A program made the position numbers and the translations under genes. DNA of 64,000 nucleotides from Streptomyces sp. NBC_00224 (GTDB lineage Bacteria; Actinomycetota; Actinomycetes; Streptomycetales; Streptomycetaceae): contig NZ_CP108106.1 in NCBI RefSeq assembly GCF_041435195.1, positions 2,976,001 through 3,040,000 on the forward strand, written 5' to 3'. Under the pieces are notes generated by a model that had not been told where the DNA came from, ran no database searches, and worked only from the letters and a program-made list of their open reading frames with translations. This document shows positions 1 to 8,875 of the stretch, piece after piece (position 1 is the stretch's first letter; each line of letters opens with the position of its first letter).

Positions 1-87
1 CGGCGCTGTGGCCGTATGTGTCCATCGTGAGGGGCCCCACTGACAATCGGCCGTCGCCCGCCCCTCGGCCGCCCTTGACCTGCTCCT

Positions 88-134
88 TTGTCCCGTACGC
101 AGGTTCGGGCTATCTTTTGTACTGACCAGTCAGT
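88..134 (+). promoter_or_regulatory. Promoter with TetR-type operator for the ABC/YhgE/TetR operon
   Basis: A -35 like TTGTCC (88-93) and a -10 like TATCTT (111-116) are 17 bp apart. Directly downstream is the inverted repeat ACTGAC-CA-GTCAGT (121-134), which would cover the expected transcription start. The third gene of the operon is a TetR repressor, so autoregulation through this site is the simplest reading. This is inferred from position and symmetry. Confidence 0.6.
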
Positions 135-152
135 TCAAAGAATGGGGGGAAC

Positions 153-911
153 GTGGACAGCCCGCACGGGGCAGGCGTCACCGCCGAGGGCTTCGGGCTC
201 AAGGGGCCACGGGGCTGGGTCTTCCGGGACGTGCGGCTCGACGCCGCGCCCGGCTCGCTCGTCGCCGTCGAGGGCCCGTCCGGCTCCGGGCGCACCTGTC
301 TGCTGCTCGCGCTCACCGGCCGGATGAAGCCCACCGAGGGCCGTGCCGAGGTCGGCGGCGAGCGGCTGCCGCGCCGGATGGCCGCCGTCCGCCGGTTCAG
401 CGCGCTCGGCCCGGTCCCGGGGGTCAGCGACCTCGACCCCGCCCTGACCGTCGCCGAGCACCTGCGCGAACGGGCGCTGCTCCAGCGCCGCTTCGACGGG
501 TCCGTACGCGCCCTGCTGCGCACGCCCGCCGAGCGCCGCACCACCGCCAGGGCGGCGATCGACCACGCGCTGAAGGCCGCGGGCCTCGACCTCGACACGC
601 TGCCGAAGGGCGAGCGCACCTCCGTACGCGATCTGGAGCGGCTTGAGGCGCTGCGCCTTTCCGTGGCGCTGGGCCTGATGGGCCGGCCCCGGCTGCTCGG
701 CGTCGACGACACCGACCTGAAGCTCTCCGACGCCGAACGCGTCGAGGCCTGGGCGCTGCTGCGGTCGATCGCGGACGCCGGTACGACGGTGATCGCGGTC
801 TGCAGCCAGGCACCCGGGGAAGCCGACATCACCGTACGGAGTACGGAAAGCAAGCACGCTGAGCACGAGGAGGGGGCGGGGGATGCGTTCGCCACGACTG
901 GCCGCGCTTGA
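153..911 (+). CDS. ABC transporter ATP-binding-like protein, degenerate motifs
   Basis: A 252-aa protein with the layout of an ABC ATPase domain. The P-loop (residues 41-48, GPSGSGRT) has Arg in place of the invariant Lys. The Walker B region (about 181-187, LLGVDDT) lacks the usual DEP ending, and no canonical LSGGQ is visible. It starts at GTG 153 behind a GGGGGGAA ribosome site and overlaps the next gene, a YhgE/Pip membrane protein, by 29 bp, so the two are probably translationally coupled. It probably acts at the membrane with that partner. ATP hydrolysis is uncertain given the altered residues. Confidence 0.8.
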   Translation: MDSPHGAGVTAEGFGLKGPRGWVFRDVRLDAAPGSLVAVEGPSGSGRTCLLLALTGRMKPTEGRAEVGGERLPRRMAAVRRFSALGPVPGVSDLDPALTVAEHLRERALLQRRFDGSVRALLRTPAERRTTARAAIDHALKAAGLDLDTLPKGERTSVRDLERLEALRLSVALGLMGRPRLLGVDDTDLKLSDAERVEAWALLRSIADAGTTVIAVCSQAPGEADITVRSTESKHAEHEEGAGDAFATTGRA

Positions 912-2967
912 GCTGAAGCGGTTCGGCAGGGGGAAGCTGCCGCGCGCCGCGCTGGTGGCGCTCCTGCTGCTGCCGCTGCTGTACGGCGCGCTCTACCTGT
1001 GGTCGTTCTGGGACCCGTACGGGCGGCTCGACCGGGTGCCGGTCGCGCTGGTCAACGAGGACAAGGGCGCCACCGCCGGCGGCCAGCGGATCGCGGCCGG
1101 TGACGGCATCGCCGAGCGGCTGCGCCAGAGCAAGACGTTCGACTGGCGCGAGGTGAGCGACGAAGAGGCGCGCAAGGGCGTCGAGGACGGCACGTACTAC
1201 CTCTCCCTGACGATGCCCGCGGACTTCAGCCGGCGGATCGCGTCGAGCTCCGGGGACTCCCCCGAGACGGGCGCCCTCCAGGTGCGCACCAACGACGCCA
1301 ACAACTACATCGTGGGGTCCATCTCCCGCACGGTCTTCTCCGAGGTGCGCTCGGCGGCCTCCGCCAAGGCCTCCCGCTCCTTCCTGGACAAGATCTTCAT
1401 CTCGTTCTCCGACCTCCACGACGCCACCGAGAAGGCGGCCAAGGGCGCCGCCGACCTCAAGGGCGGGCTCGGCAAGGCGAAGAAGGGCTCCAAGGACCTC
1501 GCCGACGGGCTGACCGACGCCAAGACGGGCAGCGGCAAGCTGGCGGGCGGCATCAAGAAGCTCAACACCGGCTCCGCCGACCTGGAGGACGGCGCCCGCC
1601 AGGTCGCCGCGGGCACCCAGACCCTGGCCAACAAGGTCAACACGGCGGCGGACGAGGCGCGTCCGTTCCTCAAGGAGAACGCCAAAGCCATCGGGGACAC
1701 GGCCAAGCTGGTCGACGACTCGGTGGGACCGGTGCGCGACCACCTGGCCGACGTGATCAAGGCGGCGCCCGCCGCCGCGACCGGCGCCCGCAAGGCGTCC
1801 AACGACCTCAACACGGTCTACGCCTCGCTGTGCCCGTCCTCCGCGACGCCCGGCCCGGCCTGCCCGGAGCTGAAGCGCGCCAAGAAGGCGGCGGCCACCG
1901 CGGCCACCCTCGCCGAGGACCTCAACACGGTGGTCCAGGACCAGAACAGCGACTTCAAGACGCTCGACAAGAACCTCGCCGAGCTCCAGAAGCAGGCGCG
2001 CCGGCTCGCCAAGAACGCGCCGACGCTCGCCAAGGACCTCGACAAGGCCGTCGGTGACGTCAACGCCCTCAACAAGGGCGCCAAGGAGGTCGCCAAGGGC
2101 GCGGGCGCCCTGCACACCGGCCTGGCCTCGGCCAAGACGGGCGCGGGCGACCTCGACACGGGTGTCGGCAAGCTCAAGAAGGGCGCGGGCACGCTCGACG
2201 GCGGTCTGCTCAAGCTCTCCGGCGGCTCCGCCGAACTGGCGGGCGGTCTGCACGACGGCGTCGGCAAGATCCCCGACTACGACAAGCAGGAGCGCGACAA
2301 GCGCACCGACGTGATGGCCGACCCGGTCAAGCTCGCCTCGCAGGCGCTGCACAAGGCGCCCAACTACGGCACCGGCTTCGCCCCGTACTTCATCCCGCTC
2401 TCCCTCTGGGTGGGCGCGATGGTCGCGTACATGCTGATCCAGCCGCTCAACCGGCGGGCGCTCGCGGCGGGCGCCTCGGCCTGGCGGATCGCGCTGGCGG
2501 GCTGGCTGCCGGTGGCGGCGGTCGGGGTGCTCCAGGTGGGCGCGCTGATGTCCGTGCTGCACTTCGCGCTCGGCCTGGAGATGGAGCGCTCCGCCGGGAC
2601 CATCGGCTTCCTCGCGCTCGTCACGTGCTGCTTCGCGGCGATCGTGCAGTGGCTCAACGCCCGTTTCGGGGCGGCCGGGCGGATCCTGGTGCTCGCGTTC
2701 CTGATGCTCCAGCTGACCTCGGCGGGCGGCACCTACCCGGTGCAGACGAGCCCGGCGTTCTTCAACACGATCCATCCGTACCTGCCGATGAGTTACGTGG
2801 TCGACGGGCTGCGGCGGCTGATCACGGGCGGCGGGCTCGGGCCGGTGTGGCAGGGGTGCGCGGTGCTGGTGGCCTTCACGGTGGGCGCACTGGCGCTGAC
2901 CGCCCTGTCGGCCAGAAAGAAGCAGGTCTGGACTTTGGACCGCCTCCACCCCGAGCTGAGTCTCTAG
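883..2967 (+). CDS. YhgE/Pip domain membrane protein
   Basis: A 694-aa protein of the YhgE/Pip (phage infection protein) family, the membrane partner of ABC-2-like export systems. One hydrophobic segment lies at residues 22-43. A long Ala/Gly/Lys/Asp-rich extracytoplasmic region follows, with recurring GxxxLxxG coiled-coil-like motifs. A C-terminal cluster of about five membrane segments begins near residue 500. It starts at ATG 883 inside the preceding ATPase gene, and the TetR gene begins 13 bp after its stop. The family is linked to export of ESX-like proteins or small molecules in other Gram-positives; the substrate here cannot be read. Confidence 0.88.
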   Translation: MRSPRLAALELKRFGRGKLPRAALVALLLLPLLYGALYLWSFWDPYGRLDRVPVALVNEDKGATAGGQRIAAGDGIAERLRQSKTFDWREVSDEEARKGVEDGTYYLSLTMPADFSRRIASSSGDSPETGALQVRTNDANNYIVGSISRTVFSEVRSAASAKASRSFLDKIFISFSDLHDATEKAAKGAADLKGGLGKAKKGSKDLADGLTDAKTGSGKLAGGIKKLNTGSADLEDGARQVAAGTQTLANKVNTAADEARPFLKENAKAIGDTAKLVDDSVGPVRDHLADVIKAAPAAATGARKASNDLNTVYASLCPSSATPGPACPELKRAKKAAATAATLAEDLNTVVQDQNSDFKTLDKNLAELQKQARRLAKNAPTLAKDLDKAVGDVNALNKGAKEVAKGAGALHTGLASAKTGAGDLDTGVGKLKKGAGTLDGGLLKLSGGSAELAGGLHDGVGKIPDYDKQERDKRTDVMADPVKLASQALHKAPNYGTGFAPYFIPLSLWVGAMVAYMLIQPLNRRALAAGASAWRIALAGWLPVAAVGVLQVGALMSVLHFALGLEMERSAGTIGFLALVTCCFAAIVQWLNARFGAAGRILVLAFLMLQLTSAGGTYPVQTSPAFFNTIHPYLPMSYVVDGLRRLITGGGLGPVWQGCAVLVAFTVGALALTALSARKKQVWTLDRLHPELSL

Positions 2968-2980
2968 GAGCGCCGGACCT

Positions 2981-3601
2981 GTGAGAATCGACCGTATGGA
3001 GAGCAGCACCAGACGGCAGGCGACCCGGCAGAAGCTCTATGAGGCGGCGGTGACCCTCATCGCCGAGCAAGGTTTCTCGGCGACCACCGTCGACGAGATC
3101 GCGGAGCGGGCCGGTGTCGCCAAGGGCACCGTCTACTACAACTTCAAGAGCAAGACCGAGCTGTTCGAGGAGCTACTGCGGCACGGCGTGGGGCTGCTCA
3201 CGGCCTCGCTCCAGGAAGCCGCCGACGTCACCCACGCGCGCGGTGGCAGCAGGGTCGAGGCGCTGGACGCGATGGTCCGGGCGGGCCTGGAGTTCATCCA
3301 CCGGTATCCGGCCTTCACCCAGCTGTACGTGGCGGAGCTGTGGCGGACCAACCGGGCCTGGCAGTCCACCCTGATGGTGGTGCGCCAGGAGGCGGTCGCC
3401 GTCGTCGAGACGGTGCTGCGCGAGGCCGTCGCGGAGGGCGAGCTGAGCGAAGAGATCGACATCCCGCTCACGGCGGCCGCGCTGGTCGGGATGGTCCTGG
3501 TGGCCGCGCTCGACTGGCAGGCCTTCCAGAGCGAGCGCTCCCTCGACGAGGTGCACGCGGCCCTCTCGCGGCTGCTGCACGGGAGGGTCAGCGGACGCTG
3601 A
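2981..3601 (+). CDS. TetR/AcrR family transcriptional regulator
   Basis: A 206-aa repressor-type protein. Residues about 15-60 form the TetR helix-turn-helix, with motifs TTVDEIAERAGVAKG and VYYNF. The C-terminal ligand-binding domain is poorly conserved, as usual. GTG 2981 has GGAG about 10 bp upstream; ATG 2996 is an alternative start. It is the last gene of the ATPase-YhgE operon and likely controls it through the palindrome at 121-134. A strong terminator follows at 3636-3680. Confidence 0.92.
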   Translation: MRIDRMESSTRRQATRQKLYEAAVTLIAEQGFSATTVDEIAERAGVAKGTVYYNFKSKTELFEELLRHGVGLLTASLQEAADVTHARGGSRVEALDAMVRAGLEFIHRYPAFTQLYVAELWRTNRAWQSTLMVVRQEAVAVVETVLREAVAEGELSEEIDIPLTAAALVGMVLVAALDWQAFQSERSLDEVHAALSRLLHGRVSGR

Positions 3602-3635
3602 CGCCGTCCACGCGCGCGTGAAAGCAGCGGAAACA

Positions 3636-3680
3636 CCGGTGCGGCGAGGCCCGAATCCCCCCTGGGCCTCGCCGCACCGG
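3636..3680 (+). terminator. Perfect 17-bp hairpin terminator after the TetR gene
   Basis: Arms 3636-3652 and 3664-3680 are perfectly complementary (CCGGTGCGGCGAGGCCC and its reverse complement) around an 11-nt loop. It ends the YhgE operon. There is no strong U-tract, as is common in Streptomyces. The remaining gap up to 3952 holds no gene I can support. Confidence 0.85.
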
Positions 3681-3952
3681 CGTATTTCCTCGGAACACGT
3701 CCCCCGTACGTCGCTCTGGGCACTTCAGTACCCCCGTACCCCCCGTGCCCCGTTCGTCAGGGGAGCCGCGCCGTTCCGCCGCCCCGTGTCGGCGGTACGG
3801 ACGCGCCTGCCCCCTCCGTGCCCTCCACTCTTCCGTCCACGCAGGTGGGACCCCATCCGCGCAATTACTCATCTCATGTTCTAAGTACGGATACTCAGGC
3901 GTCCGTGCTCAACCCCAGTGCCAGGAAGTCGGAACTGGTTACGATCACGTCC

Positions 3953-4570
3953 GTGTCCGTACTCCCCCTGGTGTTCACCAGCGGCTGGGCCAGCGGGGTC
4001 AACGCGTACGCGGTGGTCCTGCTGCTCGGCATCTTCGGCGCGACCGGGGTCACCGACGAGGTGCCCGACGCGCTCCAGCGCCCCGACGTCCTGATCGTCG
4101 CGGGGGTGCTCTTCCTCTGCGAGGCCGTGGCCGACAAGATCCCGTACGTCGACTCGGTCTGGGACACCGTGCACACGGTGATCCGGCCGGTCGCGGGCGC
4201 CGTGGTGGGCGCGCTGCTGGCCGGGCAGAGCGGGTCGCTGCCGGATCTGGCGGCGGGCGCGATCGGCGGCTCGACGGCGCTGACGAGCCATCTGGTGAAG
4301 GCCGGGACGCGGATGGCGGTGAACACCTCGCCCGAGCCGTTCAGCAACATCGCGCTCAGCACGGCCGAGGACCTGGGCGTCGCCGGGATCATGAGTTTCG
4401 CGATCTTCCACCCGGTCGCCGCGGCCGTGATCGCGGGCACGCTGCTGGTGCTCGGCGTGGTGATACTGGTCTTCCTCTGGAGCCGGATCCGCCGCTTCCG
4501 GCGCCGCCGCGCCCAGCGCCGCGAGGAGAAGCGGCTGGCCGCGGCCCGGGAGCCGGGCCCGCCGGAGTGA
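3953..4570 (+). CDS. DUF4126 domain integral membrane protein
   Basis: A 205-aa protein beginning SVLPLVFTSGWASGVNAYAV, typical of DUF4126. About four to five membrane segments are followed by a basic Arg/Lys-rich C-terminus (SRIRRFRRRRAQRREEKR). An in-frame open stretch reaches back to 3818, but its N-terminus looks like leader sequence, so GTG 3953 is preferred. No Shine-Dalgarno is visible, and a TACGAT (3940-3945) sits 7 nt before the GTG, which would fit a leaderless mRNA. Function is unknown for the family. Confidence 0.78.
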   Translation: MSVLPLVFTSGWASGVNAYAVVLLLGIFGATGVTDEVPDALQRPDVLIVAGVLFLCEAVADKIPYVDSVWDTVHTVIRPVAGAVVGALLAGQSGSLPDLAAGAIGGSTALTSHLVKAGTRMAVNTSPEPFSNIALSTAEDLGVAGIMSFAIFHPVAAAVIAGTLLVLGVVILVFLWSRIRRFRRRRAQRREEKRLAAAREPGPPE

Positions 4571-4624
4571 GCCCCCGCGGCCCGGGCACCGGCGTTGTCA
4601 GTGGCGGCCGATAAAGTCGCAGGC

Positions 4625-6139
4625 ATGGCACGGATTGCGGTGATCGGCGCCGGGATGGGCGCCATGGCGGCTGCCGCCCGGCTGGCCGTGGCAGGCCACC
4701 GGGTGACGGTGTACGAGCGCGCGTCGACGTACGGCGGGGCGCTGGGGCGGTTCGAGCGGGACGGGTTCGCGTTCGACACCGGCCCGGCTCTGCTGCGCCT
4801 GCCCGCCGTCTACCGGGACCTGTTCCTCAAGACCGGCAAGGAGCCCCTGGAGGACCGGGTCGAGCTCACGCCGACCGACCCCGCCGCCCGCCATCTCTTC
4901 GCCGACGGCACGGACGTCTCGCTGCCCAACGCCTCGCGCGCGGGCGTCGTGTCGGCGCTCGACGGGGCGCTCGGCGCGGGCGAGGGCGAGAAGTGGGGCG
5001 ACTTCCTGGGCCGCGCGCGGGACGCCTGGGACCGCTCGCGGCGCCCGCTCCTGGAGGAGCCGCTCTGGCCCGACTGGCAGGTCCTGGCCCGCGACCCGTA
5101 TCCGGCGCCCAAGCAGCGCCGTCTGCTGCGCTCCCCCCGGCAGGCGTCCACGCTCGCGGAGGTCGGCGCCTGGGAGCTGGGCGACCCCCGGCTCGCCGCG
5201 CTCCTGACGAGCTACGCACTGGCGGAGGGCCTGGACCCGCGCACGGCCCCCGCGAGCGCAAGCCTGCTGCCGTACCTGGAACAGAGCTTCGGGAGTTGGT
5301 ACGTGCGCGGCGGCATGCGGGAGCTGGCGCGCGCGGTGTACGAGCGGTGTCTGGCGCGACGGGTCGCCTTCGTCTTCGACGCCGAGGTCACCGGGATCGT
5401 GGAGAAGGACGGCCGCGCGGCGGGCGTGGAGCTCGCCGGAGGCGAGGTGGCGGAGGCGGACCATGTGGTCCTCGCCGCCCAGCCCCGCCCCGGGTCGGGC
5501 CCGCTGCGCGGGCGCGAGCCGTGGCAGGACGGCGATGTGCGGCCGGGCGCGGCCCAGGCCCCCGGGCGGTTCACGGTGCTGCTCGCCCTGCGCGGCGAGC
5601 GCCCGGCCGACGCGGTGCACCGCACGGTGGTCCACTCCCCCGACCCGGCGGCGGAGGCGGAGGCGGTCTTCACCACCCGCCACCCGGCGATACGGCCGAC
5701 GGTCACGGTGCTGCGCCCCGACGACCCGGCGACCCGGCCGGACGACGCCCACGAGGCCGTCACGCTGACCGCGACGGCGCCCCCGCAGGGCCCGTTCGAC
5801 TGGACCGACGAGCAGGCCCGCGAGCGGTACGCGGACACGCTGGTGGAGGTGGCCGGGGCGGCGGTGCCGGGGCTGCGGGAGCGAATCCTGTGGCGCGTGG
5901 TGCGCACGCCCGCGGACACGGAGGCCGAGACCGGCGCGGAGGGCGGCTCGGTCCCGGCGCCCTCGCTGGCCGGGGCCGGTGCCACTCGGCTGCACCCGGG
6001 CAACCGGACGCGCCTGCCGGGCCTGTATCTGGCGGGTGGCTGGGCCCACCCCGGCGGTGGGCTCGCGCACGCCGGGATGTCCGGATCGCTGGTCAGCGGT
6101 CTGATCGTGGAGGGCGACGGCTTCCGCGGCTCGCAGTGA
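4625..6139 (+). CDS. FAD-dependent phytoene desaturase-like oxidoreductase
   Basis: A 504-aa flavoprotein with an N-terminal Rossmann FAD site (IAVIGAGMGAMAAAARL, residues 4-20) and the C-terminal FAD-binding region LPGLYLAGGWAHPGGG. It belongs to the CrtI/FAD amine oxidase-like superfamily. No carotenoid genes (crtE, crtB, crtY) flank it, so it should not be called a phytoene desaturase by context. ATG 4625 is chosen over an upstream in-frame GTG (4595) because the Rossmann strand starts immediately after it. Substrate unknown. Confidence 0.85.
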   Translation: MARIAVIGAGMGAMAAAARLAVAGHRVTVYERASTYGGALGRFERDGFAFDTGPALLRLPAVYRDLFLKTGKEPLEDRVELTPTDPAARHLFADGTDVSLPNASRAGVVSALDGALGAGEGEKWGDFLGRARDAWDRSRRPLLEEPLWPDWQVLARDPYPAPKQRRLLRSPRQASTLAEVGAWELGDPRLAALLTSYALAEGLDPRTAPASASLLPYLEQSFGSWYVRGGMRELARAVYERCLARRVAFVFDAEVTGIVEKDGRAAGVELAGGEVAEADHVVLAAQPRPGSGPLRGREPWQDGDVRPGAAQAPGRFTVLLALRGERPADAVHRTVVHSPDPAAEAEAVFTTRHPAIRPTVTVLRPDDPATRPDDAHEAVTLTATAPPQGPFDWTDEQARERYADTLVEVAGAAVPGLRERILWRVVRTPADTEAETGAEGGSVPAPSLAGAGATRLHPGNRTRLPGLYLAGGWAHPGGGLAHAGMSGSLVSGLIVEGDGFRGSQ

Positions 6140-6187
6140 GCCGATGGTCGGCGGGCCGGCGGGGTCGCCGACCGGGCCGACGATCAC

Positions 6188-7063
6188 TCAATAGCGGTAC
6201 GGCTGCTGCTCGTTGAGGTAACCGTTTCCGGTGCCGCCGCCCGTCCCGTTGCCGTACTCGCCGCTCTGCGGGTACGGCGCGGGCTGCTCCTCGCCGTACG
6301 GCTGGGGCTCGCCGTCGCGCTGCTGCGGCACCCAGACCCCGCCGGGCGGGGTGTCCATGCCGTACTGCTGGGCGTAGGGGTCGGCGTAGCCCTGCTGGGG
6401 GGCGGTGTAACTGTCGTGGGTGCCGTAGCCCTGGGTGGTGCCGCTGCCGATGTACGGGTCGGAGTAGGCGGCGTACTGCTGCTGCCCGGTGTCCGTGCCG
6501 TAGCCGTACTGGCCCGCGTACGGGTCGGGGTACTGCTGCTGTCCGGCGTCGTATCCGCCGTACTGCTGCTGGGCTCCGGCGTAGGCGTTCTCGCTGTAGA
6601 CGCCGTACTGGCCGGTGTCGTCGGGCAGCGGCTGCGGCTCGTAGACGGACTCCCGTACGGCGCTCGCCGCGTCGGCGGCTTCGTCCATCGGGGCGCCCTG
6701 CGGGGCGTCGGCCTCGCCGTCGGCCTCGTACTGGAAACCGGAGACCTGGAGCACCGGGTCCTGGAGCGGGGCCGCGCCGCCCGAGCGGCGACGGCGGCTG
6801 GCGCCCGGCCTGCCGCCGACGGCCCAGCCGGTGGAGAAGCCCCGGCGGAAGGAGAGCGTGACGTACGTCTGGCCGAGCGCGAAGGCCAGCGCGCCCAGGA
6901 TGATCACGAACACCGACGGCAGGAGGACGCCCAGGACCACGCCCATGAAGCCGGTGAAGGCCAGCAGCCGCCAGCGCAGCCGCGCCTTGTACTGCAGGAG
7001 CACTTCGCCGAGCAGCCAGAGCGCGACGACGCCGAACGCGATGTAGAGGACCGCCCAGCCCAT
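6188..7063 (-). CDS. Membrane protein with Gln/Tyr/Gly-rich cytoplasmic tail
   Basis: A 291-aa protein. Residues 1-75 contain three hydrophobic membrane segments. The rest is a low-complexity tail with many QQQY, GGY and YG(T/Y) motifs, for example PYAGQYGYGTDTGQQQYAAY. The architecture (short membrane anchor plus prion-like Y/Q/G tail) recurs in Streptomyces hypothetical proteins of unknown role. It lies 69 bp downstream of metF on the same strand. No enzymatic motif is seen. Confidence 0.8.
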   Translation of the reverse strand: MGWAVLYIAFGVVALWLLGEVLLQYKARLRWRLLAFTGFMGVVLGVLLPSVFVIILGALAFALGQTYVTLSFRRGFSTGWAVGGRPGASRRRRSGGAAPLQDPVLQVSGFQYEADGEADAPQGAPMDEAADAASAVRESVYEPQPLPDDTGQYGVYSENAYAGAQQQYGGYDAGQQQYPDPYAGQYGYGTDTGQQQYAAYSDPYIGSGTTQGYGTHDSYTAPQQGYADPYAQQYGMDTPPGGVWVPQQRDGEPQPYGEEQPAPYPQSGEYGNGTGGGTGNGYLNEQQPYRY

Positions 7064-7132
7064 GTACGCCCCTCTCCCAACGGCCGCCGCCCCCTTGGCG
7101 GGACGGCCGGCCGGTACACCAGATGCGACTGA

Positions 7133-8050
7133 TCAGGGCTGCTGGTGCAGCCCCAGATTCTCGTAGATTTCGAGCGTCGCCGTGGAGTTGTTGAGGGTAA
7201 TGAAGTGCAACCCGGGTACGCCATCGGCGAGCAGCCGCGCGCAGAACTCCGTGGCGAACTCGATGCCAATGGAGCGTACAGCGGCCGGGTCGTCCTTGAC
7301 GGCGAGGATCCGCTCTTTCAGCTCGGGCGGGAACTCGGCGTTGCTGAGCTGGGGCAGCCGTTCCAGCTGCTTCACGCTGGTCACCGGCATGACCTCGGGG
7401 ATGATCGGGGTCTCGCAGCCGGCCTCGGCGACCTTGTCGCGCAGCCGCAGATAGCTCTCCGGCTGAAAGAACATCTGGGTGATCGCGTAATCCGCGCCGG
7501 CCCGGCACTTGTCGACGAAGTGCCGTACGTCGGCGTCCCATTCGGTGGAGCGCGGGTGCATCTCCGGGAAGGCGGCGACGCCGACGCAGAAGTCGCCGGA
7601 CTCCTTGATGAGCCGCACCAGGTCGGCCGCGTAGGTGACGCCCTCGGGGTGCCTGACCCAGTCGCCCATCGGGTCGCCCGGCGGGTCCCCGCGCACCGCG
7701 AGGATGTTGCGGATGTCGGCGTCCGCGTACTGCCCGACCATGTTGCGCAGCTCCGCCACCGAGTGGCCGACCGCCGTGAGGTGGGCCACCGGGGTCAGGG
7801 TGGAGTCGGCCGCGATCTGCTCGGTGGCCTTGACCGTGCCCGAGCGGGTGGAGCCGCCCGCGCCGTAGGTGACGGAGACGAAGCTCGGAGCCACCGCCTC
7901 CACCCGGCGCAGCGCGTTCCAGAGGTTCCGCTCGCCCTTCTCCGTCTTGGGCGCCCAGAACTCGAACGAGTATGTCGTCTCACCGGACGCCAGCATCTCG
8001 CGCACGGTACGCGCGCGATGTGTCCTGGTGGAAGCAGTGCCAAGGGCCAT
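7133..8050 (-). CDS. metF: Methylenetetrahydrofolate reductase [NAD(P)H]
   Basis: A 305-aa TIM-barrel flavoenzyme that reduces 5,10-methylene-THF to 5-methyl-THF for methionine synthesis. Family motifs are clear: [17 protein letters not shown] near the N-terminus, [33 protein letters not shown], and the C-terminal LHFITLNNS. Length matches the bacterial MetF family. The start is the ATG at 8050. The promoter region upstream carries paired TTGTCCAC repeats (8101-8128). Confidence 0.96.
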   Translation of the reverse strand: MALGTASTRTHRARTVREMLASGETTYSFEFWAPKTEKGERNLWNALRRVEAVAPSFVSVTYGAGGSTRSGTVKATEQIAADSTLTPVAHLTAVGHSVAELRNMVGQYADADIRNILAVRGDPPGDPMGDWVRHPEGVTYAADLVRLIKESGDFCVGVAAFPEMHPRSTEWDADVRHFVDKCRAGADYAITQMFFQPESYLRLRDKVAEAGCETPIIPEVMPVTSVKQLERLPQLSNAEFPPELKERILAVKDDPAAVRSIGIEFATEFCARLLADGVPGLHFITLNNSTATLEIYENLGLHQQP

Positions 8051-8100
8051 ACTGGCAGGTTAGCCAGGCCTTGGCGGTCCCCCAACAAGGGAGGGGTAAA

Positions 8101-8139
8101 TTGTCCACATTGCCGGACTCTTGTCCACCCCTCGGACAA
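8101..8139 (-). promoter_or_regulatory. Paired TTGTCCAC repeats upstream of metF
   Basis: TTGTCCAC occurs at 8101-8108 and again at 8121-8128, exactly 20 bp apart (two helical turns). A related inverted GGACAA is at 8134-8139. The cluster lies 50-90 bp before metF and just after the thiE stop. It looks like a tandem operator for an unidentified regulator. No factor can be named from the sequence. Confidence 0.4.
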
Positions 8140-8146
8140 AAGACCT

Positions 8147-8803
8147 CTAGCGGGCCACCGCGCGTTCACGCACCCGCTTCGCCAGGTTCGCCGTCGCCTC
8201 GGCGGGGTCGTCCGCCTCGGTGATCGCACGGACCACCACGATCCGCTCGGCGCCCGCGTCCAGAACCTCGTCGAGGTTGGCCGCGTCGATGCCGCCGATG
8301 GCGAACCAGGGGCGCTCGGTGGCGAGCGAGGCCGTGTAACGCACCAGGTCGAGGCCCGGGGCGTGGCGGGCCGGCTTGGTCGGGGTGGGCCAGCAGGGGC
8401 CCGTGCAGAAGTAGTCCACGCCCGGCTCGAAGGCGGCCGCGAAGGCCTCCGCGTCGGCGTGCGTGGAGCGGCCGGTCAGGACCTCGTCGCCGAGGATCGC
8501 GCGGGCGGCCGGGACCGGCAGGTCGCCCTGGCCCAGGTGCAGCACGTCGGCGCCCGCCGCGTGGGCCACGTCGGCCCGGTCGTTGACCGCGAGCAGCTTG
8601 CCGTGCCGGCGGCAGGCGTCGGCGAAGACGGCCAGGTGCTCCAGCTCCTCGGCGGCCTCCATGCCCTTGTCCCGCAGCTGGACGATGTCCACGCCCGAGG
8701 ACAGCACGGCGTCCAGGAACGCGGGCAGGTCGCCCTGGCGCCTGCGCGCGTCCGTGCAGAGGTAGAGCCGGGCGTCGGCGAGCTGCTCACGGGCCGTGGG
8801 CAT
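8147..8803 (-). CDS. thiE: Thiamine phosphate synthase
   Basis: A 218-aa TIM-barrel enzyme that joins HMP-pyrophosphate and thiazole phosphate to give thiamine monophosphate. Motifs: [45 protein letters not shown] and [10 protein letters not shown] 8803 is preferred; an in-frame extension to 8860 lacks family sequence. It is separate from the riboswitch-driven thiO-thiS-thiG operon about 2 kb away and on the opposite strand. No TPP riboswitch is visible directly in front of it. Confidence 0.95.
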   Translation of the reverse strand: MPTAREQLADARLYLCTDARRRQGDLPAFLDAVLSSGVDIVQLRDKGMEAAEELEHLAVFADACRRHGKLLAVNDRADVAHAAGADVLHLGQGDLPVPAARAILGDEVLTGRSTHADAEAFAAAFEPGVDYFCTGPCWPTPTKPARHAPGLDLVRYTASLATERPWFAIGGIDAANLDEVLDAGAERIVVVRAITEADDPAEATANLAKRVRERAVAR

Positions 8804-8875
8804 GAAGTCCCCCGTTGTGTGCGGTGCTGGCGCGGACCGGTCCCCCGGCCCGCGCCCCACCTGTTGGCGATCGGG

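Noticed and set aside
829..3009. Very long open frame antisense to YhgE (and similar ones at 19675-22626 minus, 41724-44435 minus, 53779-56775 plus)
   Set aside because: Shadows produced by high third-position GC. Their translations are Arg/Ala/Gly-rich, have no domains, and run across real genes and terminators.
4625..6139. Phytoene desaturase of a carotenoid cluster
   Set aside because: Only the general fold matches; no crtE, crtB, crtY or other carotenoid genes are present nearby.
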